Source: Dasyornis broadbenti (taxonomy: Eukaryota; Chordata; Aves; Passeriformes; Dasyornithidae). Taken from it: a DNA stretch of 64,000 nucleotides. The stretch lies in contig VZRN01005835.1 of NCBI GenBank assembly GCA_013397935.1, forward strand, positions 600,356-664,355, written 5' to 3'. Below the pieces are notes generated by a model. That model saw nothing but the letters and a program-made list of their open reading frames with translations, was not told the DNA's origin and did not search any database. Position numbers and translations under genes: made by a program. Below are positions 26,901-36,739 of the stretch, in pieces (position 1 is the first letter of the stretch; every line of letters starts with the position of its first letter).

Positions 26901-29900
26901 ACAGTTCTACTTGTCTGAAGTAGGCTTTCCTAAAAAAATTGGAGAATAAATAAAAACAAAACAAATGGAAGGTCAAAACAGATGAAGGGTCTATATTTAA
27001 ACAATATAAAATAGAATAAAATAGATTTCAAATTAAAAAAATCTGTCAACAAGGCATCAGACTAAAGAGCTAGAACCCCAAACAAACTAAATTTTTGGGA
27101 TACCTACGGAAAATCCCTTTCATCAGCTGCCATGTAGGAATACATTTTCCTGTTTATGCCCTTCTTTAGTAGCTGTGTTTCCAATGCCATAATGCAATAT
27201 TTAGCTCTTTTTCTTTAGAATGTATATGAATAAAATGAAAACAGAAGGGTTGAGCTGATGTAGGTGACTGAAAGATAATCATCACACTACTTTCATACCA
27301 AGAAAGGGATTCCAAATAGAACATGCAAACATGGTGGAGATTCATCTTGCAATACCAAGACAAATTCAGAGGTATAAGCTAAAGATACAGTAACGGATGT
27401 GCATTTTCCTTTAAATTCCAATTCATAGGAGGATTTAGTTAAGAAATTGCAGACAAATTATAACATCATAGTCCCTCTCTTCACAATTCTCTCAGCAATG
27501 CAGTGTCAATGTGACTCAAAATCACCAGTGTTACCACTGGGCTGACATTTTGGGAAGCACTAAGTAATTGTAGTTTTATTTGCTTGCTTACAGGTGAGCC
27601 TACCAAAATATTACAGGTGCCTCTTGCAAATAAAATGTCAACACTCAGCTATCACTGAGTGCACCCAAAGAACCTGGTATTTGTAATCAGCCTTATCTAT
27701 TTCTTCAGGCCAGAAGAGGGAAACCACACTTTTAATTCTTTCAGAATTGAAGCCTCTCTTCAGTTAAGAGAACAAGATTCTTAGTAATTACTTATCTCAC
27801 TTCAAGCTTCAATAGCTCAGAAAGCAAGGGTTCGACAAAAGGAACATAATATTCACTTACCCTTAGTAAAGAATGAATTTATTCTAAAAATATGGAGTTT
27901 GAAATAGAACATGAAATGTTCTGAATTTTACTAGAGCTCGTGTAAATAAGCAACATTAACTATTACTAAACCTTCAGCAAAAATTGTGTGTTTGGAAAGC
28001 AATACGAAGTTAAAGTCCTTAGATATTTCAACAGTCAGTAAGTTTAAATGGATGTGTGTGTGTGTGGAAAATATTCTTTCAGTAGCTAATGATCCACATA
28101 GAACTAAAACAGCTGCTTGCAAGAGATTGCTTAGAAAGACACAGGGCATTTTTACCAATACGGCGCTTTCTCAACAAGGAGGGCCAGGGAGAAGGAGCTT
28201 TGGGACAGCATGAAACACTCTCAGTGCCCAGCAATAGCCTGATTTGGCAATGCCTTGTCTAACAATGGCTCCATCAGCAGTGAGGAGTATCAGGACAAAA
28301 CCAGAAAACAGCAAGATGAGGACCTACAGCAAAACTACCAAAAGCAAATGAAGGTAAAGGCGGCCCTGCAGAGAGACCCCAACAAATCAGTGCTGGGTAA
28401 TCACCAACCATTCAACCAGGGCAAGTGCCGGATTCTGCACCCAGGATGGAGCAACCCTGGACACGCGGACAGACTGGGGAATGAGAGGCTGGAGAGCAAC
28501 GCTCTGCAAAGGCAGCCGGGAGTCCTGGTCAATGGAAAGTTGAAGGTGAGTCAGCAGTGCCCCGGCAGCCAGGAGTGCAGCTGGGGGAGTCCTGGGGGGC
28601 ATCAGGCACAGCATCGCCAGCCGGGCAAGGGAGGGGATTGTCCCGTTCTGCTCTGCTCTGGGGCGGCCTCACCTCCAGCGCTGGGGGCAGTTTCGGGTGC
28701 CATAATATAAAAAAGGCATTAAACCATTAGAGAGTGTCCAAAATAGGGGTCTGGAGGGGAAACCTTATGAGGACCAACTTAGGTCACTTGGTCTGTTCAG
28801 CCTGAAGAAAAGAAGAGTGAGGCGAGACCTCATTGTGGTCTACAGCTTCCTCATGAGGGGAAGTGGACTGGCAGGCACTGATCTCTTCTCTCTGGTGACC
28901 AGTGACAGGACCCAAGGGAATGGCCTGGAGTTGTGTCAGAGAGGTTTAAGTCGGATATTAGAAAAAAGGTTCTTCACTCAGTGGGCGGTTGGACACTGGA
29001 ACAGGCTCCCCAGAGCAGTGGTCTCAGCATCAGCCTGACAGACTTCCAAGAAGCTTTTGAACAACACTCTCAGACACATTGTGTGACTCTGTGCAAGGCA
29101 GGAGTTGGACTCAATGATCCTTGTGGGTTCCTTCCAACTCAGCATATTCTGTAATTCTATGTAAAAGCTTCTTTTCCCCTTGGCAAGCTGAAGATGAATC
29201 ACTCTGCTGTGCTAAGAGTGGTTCACTGAATTTCCTTTCTAGGGAAAGTCAGAGGTGCTACACTGGCTACAAGTCACGGAAGCAAAAAAAGACCCAGGCA
29301 CCTCCAGGACACAGTGATAGCACTCAAAGCTTTCGCAATGAATTCAGCTCTACTGTAGCATTTCCTCTGTTAACTACACAATGGCAAATATACCTATGGA
29401 TAGTGTAATTCTAAGATAGCAACATTTTAAAAGGTTTTAAAAGCAATCTAGTGTTATCTCCTAATAGATACATTGCATATACAAAACTTTTTGTACCGGA
29501 AATTGAATATGTTTAGAAACTAATTTCTAAAGCAAATACTCATTCTAAAAGCCAGCTGATTATTTCTCTTAGCTCCACACACATACACTTCCTCTATTAT
29601 CATAAATGCTTCCAGTTTCATTAGTGATTTCTGGCAATATCTAAGAGCTGTGGAATAATTCATCACTATCTCCTCTTAGCACTCAAACAGAAAAGAAAAT
29701 AAAAGGAGAATTTGGAGTGCCAGAAAGGAGAGAAGAAAACACTTTAAACTCTAGCAGTGAATCTCGTTCCTATTTCTTGATTAAAAGCTACACTGTCTAT
29801 TATACCTAAAGACTGTTTCTTTTAGCAACTGAAATTTGGTTAATGTCCTCCATAGAAGAAAACTATGAGCACACTAACTGCAAAAGATCTTGTCATACTC

Positions 29901-32900
29901 TGTGCTTAGAACCACTGCTGACTGTTCAGGTTAATGAGGCATATTAAACCACTGAGGCATGCAGTGCACTAATAACTGGCAGTTTATTATCTCCCCATAA
30001 CTGATCTAATATGAGAGACCTTGTTACATGCTTTGCACGCTCAGGTTTTGTGCTCTCTGAGTAAGGAAGGAAAGAAAATTCCCCAAACAATGCCTCTGTC
30101 TCAGGTCAGAACAGCCAGTTCTTAGGCAAACACTTAAATTCAACAATGTTCATTACCTTTAACTATTTTGTTTAGAGCCTTACAGAAGAGTATTATTTGT
30201 ATTATATTCTTCCAACACCTTAGAGACGTCTACTTGCCTTTGACAGTGTCCACATCAGAAGCTACAAGGCAGTGGAGGGACTTTGCATTAACCCAGGACA
30301 CCAAAGAAAAGCACTGTGCCAGCAATTTGGGGCAGGGGAGATAGGGTTCCTCTATTCCCATACAGGGCATACCGGGAAGAGAATCAGAATGCTTTCAGTA
30401 TTAAAACAAACACACACCTTACAGAGTTAAAGGCAGATCAAAGTTAATAACGGGATTTTAAAAACACACAAAATTGTCTAATGAACATGAACTCACTCTT
30501 GGGTTTGGCATAGAATGCTTTTTACTGAACCATTTACATACTGTCTCTAACTGAAAATAGATTAGCAAACTTGTTTTAAAGAATATACAACTTAAACTCT
30601 AATAATATTTTCTTATATGTTGGCAAACTATCCTCATTTTAGACCCACATCTTTTCCTATATTAGAATGTAGTGAAAAGTGACCTTAAAACATTCAGTCA
30701 GAACATCACCATACAGGAAAGCAATATTATTAAAATAAGTGAAAAAATACAAAAATTGAATGGATATTGCATGGTGTTTGCCCATAATTGGTATACTTTG
30801 ATTTTAAGGTAGTACTCATTCACTTCATGCAATGGCTATTGCTTTGTTCTGGTTGGTATTTTAAAAATTTTACTTCTCTTCCTGAGGTACCAACAATTAC
30901 TCAATTATACACACATTTAATTAAATGCCTAGCCACTAACTAAGATATTTCTAGATAAAACTCTGTTCCTCAAGACTCAGTCTACAACACTAGGAAAGCA
31001 CGAAGGCCATACGTTTACACTTGTTTAAGTCCAGGTTGTGATGAGACACTGTACAGGAAACAAAGAGAAGCCTGAAATGCTCCCTCATCCCCTTCTCTAC
31101 AAAACCCAACAATAACTGGTCTCTTTTTGTACCACAGGATTTATGGCTCAGTTCCTCTACTCTTTAGGCACTGTCCTGCCTGAAGTAACAGTAAGAAGCA
31201 GAAGACTCCTCATTTAGTAAATTACACACTTAGAAGCCAGTAAAACTACACAGCTTTTTTAAGTCTTGCATATGAATTTCGATATAAAATTTTGGATCAG
31301 TAAATACTAAGCTTTAAGTGGGCCATTTGAGGCTGTTGTATTTTGGTGGGGTTTTTTTTGGTTTTTTTGGGGGGGTTTTTTGTTTTGTTTTTGGGTTTTT
31401 TTTTGGTTTTTTGGGGTTTTTTGTTTTTTTTTTTTTTAATGCCAAAATGCAGAACTTCACAAAGAAACTGAGTAAGCAATCGATGGACTGGAAAAACTCT
31501 TTCCTTATCACACTGTGCATTTCAGCCACATCCCAACTGCATGTTGGGGCAAAACCTGGATATGCAATAACCTCTGTATGCTCTCAGTGTCACTGGAAGG
31601 AAAGGTACACATGGAGGGAAGATGTAGCCTACCAGTCAGCAGGGACAGCTGGGAAAAACGGTGGTTAAATGGTGGTAGGCCTAACAGTCCTAGAGGAGGC
31701 AGGCAGATTGGCTTCTGCATGTTCAGAAATCTGGATAAGCGGTATTGGCTGAAGTGAGAGCAGCGTAATTCAAGACTTCCTTATCAAATCTGTCAATTTG
31801 CCACTATTTAATTGAGGCTTTGAACCAGAGCGTGCCAGTTGGGATTGGATAGGAAACCTGCAAAGAACTCCATCACAAATGACAATCTCCTGGGGACCTG
31901 CGCTTGGCTGCACAGCTAAAACAAAGCATCACACCATAGGCAGAAGATTACTGGAAATACAAGAAATGTGTAATCATGCTGTCTGGGCTAGCATGCACAT
32001 TAATGTATTTCAACCGGAAAAAAAAATTATCAGAAATACCTCTTTAACCCTTTGCAATGATGAATTTTTTTTTTCCCTGATCAGTGGAACAAATTAAAAA
32101 TGTAGACATTAAAAAAATTGATAGTCCTTACATATACTTCTGTGAATGCAATCATATGAACAATTTTTCCTCTTATTCTCTCACCTCAAAAGAATAAATA
32201 AAGAAATTCAGGTTTCACAATGTTTGACTCAATATGTATATATTAACATGCCTAGATCTTTGTGATATCATATTTCAGCATCACTTTCTCCTAACTTCCA
32301 GCCAAAGCCTACTTTTAATTTACTTGGACAAAATATCTTTCAAATTTAGGTGAAGAGGGCAGCAACGTTACAAATCAAGTCAAAGAGATTTAATGTTACC
32401 CTTGAGAGCAACATGAAAATGCACTGCCATAAGAGATGATCTGATTTACCTCATTGCTGTGACTTACAAAAATTTTGCTGTTATTCAGGAAAGACATGAA
32501 AAATTCTTTTTATTCAGGAATACTGTTTCCTCTGAAGAAACTTTATGTAAGTTCTTAATGAGTTTATAATGTGTTTTTGCCTTCTGTTCTTCAAGTGGGG
32601 GAAAAATTGCTACCTCCTTACATTTACTTTATTATTTTTATATACCTGTGATTTTTTTAATGGGTTAATATCGACAAGAAAACCAGTAGCTAAAACTGTG
32701 TGAGAAAATCACTACATATATTGTAAGTTGTACACTATTTCTCAGAACTACAAATCTATATGAACCATGATTTTATGAGAGAGGTCAGGTGGATTAACGA
32801 GTGAATTGTAACTCAGTTTCACAAGTAGAAACATCTGCATCATCCTAACAACAGCCTTTCCTATGCTCAGATACAAACTGTTTCTTCAGACAGGTTTGGC

Positions 32901-35900
32901 TTGGGGCCTGGAGTGTGACCAGAAAGTTCACATCAAAACCATGCAGGACGTGGAACAGGATTTCTGCAGCAGCTCAGCTGATTGCTCACTAGTAGCAGCC
33001 TGTGTTCACAAGCACTCCAGAGGATGCTGAAGGAATCACCATGCAACTTTAGACACAGTATTAGCTTTTGCTGAAGATCTGATCATTAACAATTGTCTCC
33101 ATAATAACTTTTACCTCTTTTTTGTCATGGCCACAAAAATATCAGCCTATTTAATATGAAACCTCTGCTTATATTTATAAAGAAATGGAAAAAGTGACCA
33201 TAGAAACATCTGCCTAACCATAGTTAAAATATACACAGTATTATCCCCAATAACTGAAGTCTAGTGACTGTGGTAGATTTTGATCTTTTATTTTTAAATG
33301 AATGAGTGAGAAGCATCTTCCCTGCTATGCCAGTTTGAGTTACCTATACTTGATTTTAGTCTCACAACTCCAAGTCAATACTCAGGCTGCACATAATAGT
33401 CAGAATCAGCACCAAGCAGCCAATTATTTATGGCTGCCATTGACAGCAAACACATTTCAACTCAAATCTCTCAAGCTACTTTTATTATAAGGTGTTTAAA
33501 GGTCACTGGTTTAATCTGTTGATTTTTATTTGCACAAAGATCAGGAAAGAGCCAATATCCAATTTTCATGTCTAATATTCAAAGGTTGAAAGGCTGAAGG
33601 ACAAACTGAACAATATTTTACAGGACTAGTATGTACTTTTTATATTATATAAGTACTTACAAGTCTTGAGCTCGGGTGCCCTGTCCTAGTTCTACAAAGA
33701 TTATTTACTATCCCAAAATCACTACTATCCAAGAAACAATTAACTAAATAGAAACCTGAGGGAATATTACAGACTACTGCTGCTTAGTGTGATAGACTGT
33801 ATTTAAAAATCAAGAGCAGCCTAAACATTTCAGTGAGCAGAGTAAAAAAGGGGACAAAAGTATGGGGAGATTTACCAAATGTCTGGAAGAAAATGAGCCA
33901 GAAAACATTTGACAAGTGAGGGAAAGAGATGGGAGCTGGCAAGCTGCAACAGTACTTGACTTCTCAGAAACTGGTGGGCTAAGTAAAAAGGGCATTAGGA
34001 AAAAAACACACACATCATAGTTTGAGATGCATCAAAAGTGGGAAGTCCTGTAGTGCTGTAAGCATGACAATGAAGAGCAAATTCAGCAGTGCAGAAGGAA
34101 AAAACAGAGGTTTAACAACATCTAAGCATAGATATCTGCCTATTTTCAGAGCAAAATAATATTTTCAAACCTCTTTCTTAAACAAATACCCTGTGACAAC
34201 AATAGAGCATTAGTTGGTCTGCTCCCAATGCTTCTTTCTCTGTGGAAAAAGGAAACAACCTCTGTTGTTGCTGCCTTTGGCTGGCTTAGGGTTCTTAGGG
34301 TTTTCTGAATGGGTAGAAGGCTTGTCTTCTAATACCCCTTGAGAGCAAAGACTACATTTTCAGTAAAATAAACATAATACAAAGTCATTCACTACATACT
34401 GCTACTTCACAAACAAGTTACTAATATTAACTATTTTATTTACACATTTGTGAGATTTACCAAGCTTAAGAGAGTCTCTGAAGACTACACATTTACATAG
34501 GCAATGGTTAAAAGTTTGCTAAAGAAACAGGTGCTAATAATAATAGTAATTTGGAAAATTACACCATCTGAGAGGAATTAGTTACTCAGTTTACTTGTGG
34601 AGGAGGAGACAACTGTGGAAAGAGAAGACAACACATACACACCGCAATGCATATTATCTCTCTTCCCCAAAACAAACAAACAAAACACAAACAAACAAAA
34701 CACCAAAGCAACCCAGCATGGAATGTCATTGGAGAAATGTCAAAAAGAAAGTGAAATGAAAATGTAATGTCAGTAATGAGGAGCCTCAAAATATGAGCCA
34801 CAAGACAACATGACGGTAACTGCAGATTGGACAAACATTTTCATTCTGACATCTCTTGGATCTTTAGTTTCTGAAGACACACCCTTCATTTTTCCTTCCC
34901 CACTCTTAGCAGGAGTGCCACTGAAGAAAACATGAAGTGTGGTAAGATAAACAACCATACAGTTGACAAAAAATGGCTAAAAGGCAGGACAATCAGCACT
35001 GCCTTGACTCTAATCAGTGTGCCATTGCGGGGCCAAGATCTCAACCACCACTTCTGTTTGTTACAGGAACAATTAATATAAACAAATTATCCACTAGCTG
35101 GAGTTGTGTTCATCTCAGAAATTACTAATTGCTTTATTCTAATTCTTCTACATCTATAAAACCAGACCTATTAAAAATATGTATGTAGGAAGCACTTCAA
35201 GATCCACTCTCTCTCCCTCACCCCAAACCAACCACCCCCTCACCCGTAACATGCCTTGTCTAAAAGTCCCAGAGATACTATTTGGAGAGACCTTCTCATT
35301 TATTTTTCGAAAATACGATCAGTTTTATCTCTCCTACGTTGGCTCAGAGAATCTTAGACATGGCTTTATGTAGATCTATCCAGCATGTGTCACCTACATA
35401 AACTATTAAAAAGATGGCATATAATTTTAAAGTTTAGAAATAAAATATTAAAAAATCAAGCATTTTTCTCTACAATATTGTGTTCTGGTCCTGGAAATAT
35501 GCGCAGAAAAAAAGTGACTCTACATGAGGCACAAATACAATTGCAGGATGGATAATGCTACTTTATCCTCCCTGATATTAAAATCAAAACCACTTTAAAA
35601 GCGACAGCCACAGCAATCACCTTTAGATTTTTCTTCCCATCTTAATGCAAGATGCTTGTTAGAAAAAGAGTCAGGGAAAAAAAAAAAAGAGAGAAAAAAA
35701 GAGGGAAAAAACTTAAAAAGAAACTTCTATCGTTTCTTAAATTTAGCGGTGTATTTTTAATAGGACAAGCGTGGCCCAAGGATCCAATCTTGTAAGCTGC
35801 TTCGCAAGCTTGTGCCCGGGTGCAGTTAAGCCGTGATCCCGAGGGAACAGGCGAGACCCGCAGCCTCAAACCTTACACGCGGCCAAGTCTCGGGGCCACG

Positions 35901-36336
35901 CAGGTTTCTCCTGTGCCCAGCACGCCCGGAGAGCCGAGGCGGGTCTGGAGCTCCGGGAGGGGTTGGGGCAACCAGCCGCTCTCCCCACCGCAACCCCGGC
36001 CATGCCCTGCCCGGACTCGCCGCCGCCCGGCGGGACGGAGCCGCACGACGGCCGGGGAGGCCCCGCTGTCCCCGGTGCGGCTCCAGGCGGGCAGACCCAG
36101 GCGGGCGCAGCGAGGCGGGAGCCAGCGCCGCGCTGCCCCGACGGCCCTGCGAGAGGAGCACAGCAGGTGCCACCGCGCCGCCCGCCCTTCGCGCCTCCGA
36201 CGGACGGGACGGGGAGTCCCGGCCGCCCCCACTGCCCGCTCTCACCTCGGCTCCCCGGCCACGTCGCGTACCACAGCAGAGGGAAGGCGGCGCCGAGGCA
36301 CAGCGCCAGCAAGAGCTGTCCGAGCTTCAGCCGCAT
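2914..36336 (-). CDS. MGAT4D: MGAT4D-locus GnT-IV family glycosyltransferase, complete, 15 coding exons
   Basis: Homologue of the alpha-1,3-mannosyl-glycoprotein 4-beta-N-acetylglucosaminyltransferases, which add the beta-1,4 GlcNAc branch to N-glycans in the Golgi. Joining the exons gives 1608 nt and 535 residues, the same length as I recall for MGAT4A, with phases agreeing at all 14 junctions. Residues about 5-25 form a signal-anchor after a short MRLK start (type II topology). Residues about 35-80 are a heptad-like coiled stem. The GT domain runs from about 100 to 370 and includes MGIPTVKR, VISPPASYYPDL, WRTKQNLDY and the metal-site motif LEDDI (about 256-260). A lectin-like module follows (about 385-535: [22 protein letters not shown], GIAEG). 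The symbol rests on synteny, upstream of and divergent from ELMOD2. Mammalian MGAT4D is shorter and is described as an inhibitor of GnT-I, so this product may instead be an active GnT-IV; activity is inferred, not shown. Confidence 0.93.
3467..3579 (-). CDS. MGAT4D: MGAT4D coding exon 14
   Basis: Encodes AFENGIAEGSINQSIGKIQA and IRLSVSSDSPVWAILSE, matching FENGVAEG and VWAILNE of MGAT4A. I end it at the donor gag|gtaacc (3467/3466). Without splicing the frame would stay open to a stop at 3398 and add a hydrophobic tail; the spliced end fits the family better. Confidence 0.85.
4577..4655 (-). CDS. MGAT4D: MGAT4D coding exon 13
   Basis: Encodes EMLRKELVNNGSKFNYTATK and DGYLKIG. The DGY-x-IG ending is conserved; the first half diverges from MGAT4A. 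Contains NGS and NYT sequons. Confidence 0.87.
4762..4840 (-). CDS. MGAT4D: MGAT4D coding exon 12
   Basis: Encodes YLFRSGNMEHPGDKLFNTTV and EVLPAD, matching [24 protein letters not shown] of MGAT4A in pattern. It includes an NTT sequon. Ends in phase 0 at gat|gtaagt. Confidence 0.92.
6051..6244 (-). CDS. MGAT4D: MGAT4D coding exon 11 (start of lectin-like module)
   Basis: Encodes DKDFGKNLLYKAHSNPPAKV through TLEKIYKGQDCFWA and AGDYIRFTFLNPLKVE. It contains the NPPA-V-TSLK-YQ and P-AGDYI blocks at the join between the GT domain and the C-terminal module. Confidence 0.93.
7102..7209 (-). CDS. MGAT4D: MGAT4D coding exon 10
   Basis: A phase-0 exon of 108 nt encoding THCENEKSKLRIRAKPSLFQ and HMGVHSSLAGKIQNLK. 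PSLFQHxGxHSSL is conserved in MGAT4A. Confidence 0.92.
8713..9197 (-). mobile_element. CR1 LINE 3' fragment, minus orientation
   Basis: Reads as the reverse complement of a CR1 tail: cacagaatggttgggtt, then ccaggttgctcagagcccc, ccttatatccaatctaaa and accccagcagtgga. Lies in the MGAT4D intron between exons 9 and 10, so it is in the same orientation as that gene. Confidence 0.85.
9318..10146 (+). mobile_element. CR1 LINE 3' fragment, plus orientation, with ORF2 remnant
   Basis: About 830 bp of CR1 ending in ggtcccttccaacccagac and attctatgtttctatg. An open frame at 9521-10060 reads like the end of CR1 ORF2 (NRLPREAVDAPSLEMFKVRL). Inserted in the same MGAT4D intron as the minus-oriented copy at 8713-9197, tail pointing the other way. 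Confidence 0.9.
11246..11376 (-). CDS. MGAT4D: MGAT4D coding exon 9
   Basis: Encodes KMFKSEDLPLIVEFFLMFYK and KPIDWLIDHLLWVKVCNPEKDA, close to MGAT4A across the whole exon. The donor is gtaagt. Confidence 0.92.
11929..12040 (-). CDS. MGAT4D: MGAT4D coding exon 8 (LEDDI metal-binding motif)
   Basis: Opens with LEDDIIAKSDY and ends with DWMVLEFSQLGFIG. The acidic EDD triplet is the DxD-like nucleotide-sugar/metal site of the family and is intact here. Borders are cccgcag acceptor and gtaagt donor. Confidence 0.93.
12041..16816 (-). other. MGAT4D intron between exons 7 and 8
   Basis: About 4.8 kb of intron. Apart from the purine tract at 14989-15048 and one undetermined base at 14576, no repeat family, RNA gene or exon was recognised. 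Confidence 0.6.
14989..15048 (+). repeat. 60-bp pure purine tract
   Basis: An unbroken run of A and G: gggg, A-rich blocks separated by single G, then (AG)n. Located in the MGAT4D intron between exons 7 and 8. Confidence 0.9.
16817..16892 (-). CDS. MGAT4D: MGAT4D coding exon 7
   Basis: Encodes WRTKQNLDYSFLMLYAQPKG and TFYLQ, matching the WRTKQNLDYCFLMMYAQ segment of MGAT4A. It ends in phase 0 immediately before the metal-site exon. Confidence 0.92.
18192..18305 (-). CDS. MGAT4D: MGAT4D coding exon 6
   Basis: Encodes FPRDVQSGVLEVISPPASYY then PDLSNLKKTLGDSEDRV, matching the VISPPESYYPDL block of MGAT4A. A perfect 22-bp hairpin lies in the intron 73 bp upstream of its acceptor (18379-18428). 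Confidence 0.92.
18379..18428. repeat. Perfect 22-bp inverted repeat with 6-nt loop
   Basis: The arm agagttgtgaattccacatg plus tg (18379-18400) is exactly reverse-complementary to 18407-18428; the loop is ctcctc. It lies in the intron just upstream, in gene sense, of MGAT4D exon 6. No flanking extension of the pairing is seen. Confidence 0.95.
18862..18922. repeat. A/C-rich low-complexity tract
   Basis: Imperfect (AAAC/AACC)n run such as aaaacaaccaaccaaacaaa, of a kind that recurs at 25490-25560, 34668-34705 and 51608-51642. Confidence 0.7.
19603..19698 (+). mobile_element. CR1 LINE short 3' fragment
   Basis: About 95 bp matching the CR1 end: gtggcacttggagacatggt, ggttgaactccattgatctt and ttttccaacctaagagattctgtga. 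Located in the MGAT4D intron between exons 5 and 6. Confidence 0.8.
20070..20116 (-). CDS. MGAT4D: MGAT4D coding exon 5 (47 nt)
   Basis: A 47-nt exon encoding VDAEYIKSVAESIKT, aligned with TDIDYVHGVVANLEK of MGAT4A. The acceptor follows a long pyrimidine tract (cttcttttctttag) and the donor is gtaagg. Skipping it would shift the frame. Confidence 0.85.
22263..22396 (-). CDS. MGAT4D: MGAT4D coding exon 4
   Basis: Encodes VSLVMGIPTVKRKKQSYLID and a following CVIIIFIAE beta strand. The MGIPTVKR block is a GnT-IV family signature. Borders are tttgcag acceptor and gtaagt donor. Confidence 0.92.
23377..23517 (-). CDS. MGAT4D: MGAT4D coding exon 3
   Basis: Encodes the region ending the stem and entering the GT domain: VPRKLPMHLTNIYYFLPHL, then GQQRTG. 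This matches the IYYHLPHL and GNGRTG region of MGAT4A. The acceptor is tccttaag and the donor is gtagga. Confidence 0.87.
25490..25560. repeat. A/C-rich low-complexity tract
   Basis: Imperfect AAAC/AACC repeats (aaaaaacaaccaaccaaac) ending about 35 bp from the MGAT4D exon 2 border, on the donor side. Confidence 0.7.
25596..25757 (-). CDS. MGAT4D: MGAT4D coding exon 2 (coiled-coil stem)
   Basis: Encodes a leucine- and glutamate-rich stem (YEHQLLELQQRLLYAENENK and onward to RRMNMTKNHI), matching the stem of MGAT4A in spacing. There is one N-glycosylation sequon (NMT). The acceptor is ttattgcag; the donor gtttgt is weaker than the others in this gene. About 10.5 kb of intron 1 separates it from exon 1. 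Confidence 0.85.
28225..29161 (+). mobile_element. CR1 LINE 3' fragment in MGAT4D intron 1
   Basis: About 940 bp with CR1 landmarks: cctgaagaaaagaagagtgag, ctggaacaggctccccagag, ggttccttccaactcagcat and a terminal attctgtaattctatg. The reading frames are interrupted, so it is a dead copy. Confidence 0.87.
31343..31438. repeat. T/G-rich low-complexity tract
   Basis: Alternating T runs and G runs (including ggggggg) over about 95 bp. On the MGAT4D transcript strand this is an A/C-rich tract. The predicted peptides across it are artefacts. Confidence 0.85.
34668..34705. repeat. (AAAC)n simple repeat
   Basis: Two blocks of repeated aaac/caaa units broken by aaaacac. Confidence 0.75.
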
Positions 36337-36700
36337 CTCCCGCGGGCACTGCCCGCACAACCCCCGCACCGCCACCGCCTCCGCCCGGGCAAGGCGGGCC
36401 GGGCGTGTCCGCGCCGCGCTGCCCTGCCCGCCCCCTACGCCGAGGGCCGGGGCAAGTCCTGCCTCGTTGCCCGCCGGGCGGGGCCGCCGAGCCCTCCTGC
36501 TGCACATCGGCGTCCCCCGAGGAGCGGCTGTCCCCGCTATATTTTCCGTGTCCTTACCGACGGGCACCCGCTCCTCCCGCTGCCCGGCGTTCCCCGGGAG
36601 CCACCAGCCTTATGGAACGAGTGCCCGCGCCAATTCCCGCTGTAACGCCCCGGGCAGAGCCCTCCCCTGCCCTCAGCCTTACCGACGCTCGGACCCACAC
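35800..36700. promoter_or_regulatory. CpG island, MGAT4D promoter and first exon
   Basis: A sharp change from AT-rich flank to a stretch dense in C, G and CpG, containing the MGAT4D start codon. Long open frames here on both strands (up to 332 codons) are what GC-rich sequence gives by chance. Confidence 0.85.
36246..36336 (-). CDS. MGAT4D: MGAT4D coding exon 1 (cytosolic tail and signal anchor)
   Basis: Encodes MRLKLGQLLLALCLGAAFP followed by LLWYATWPGSR. The MRL start and the WY-x-TW ending of the membrane segment match the N-terminus of MGAT4A. The start ATG is at 36336 in a GC-rich context. The exon ends after one base of a Gly codon at the donor g|gtgag. Confidence 0.88.
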
Positions 36701-36739
36701 TGAAAAACCTCTTGACAGCCGCAAGAATAGGCTTTGTTT

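Larger units (their letters stand above)
25758..36245 (-). other. MGAT4D intron 1 (about 10.5 kb)
   Basis: Holds the CR1 copy at 28225-29161, a short (GT)n at about 28052-28067, the T/G tract at 31343-31438 and an (AAAC)n stretch at 34668-34705. Outside these I see nothing recognisable until the CpG island. Confidence 0.6.

Noticed and set aside
28052..28067. (GT)n dinucleotide as a CRISPR-like or tandem-repeat array
   Set aside because: A simple microsatellite; no direct repeats with spacers occur anywhere in the window.
31318..31668. Open frame rich in Gly/Phe and a possible G-quadruplex
   Set aside because: The frame is a translation of the T/G tract; the G runs are separated by loops of about 15 nt or more, too long for a convincing quadruplex.
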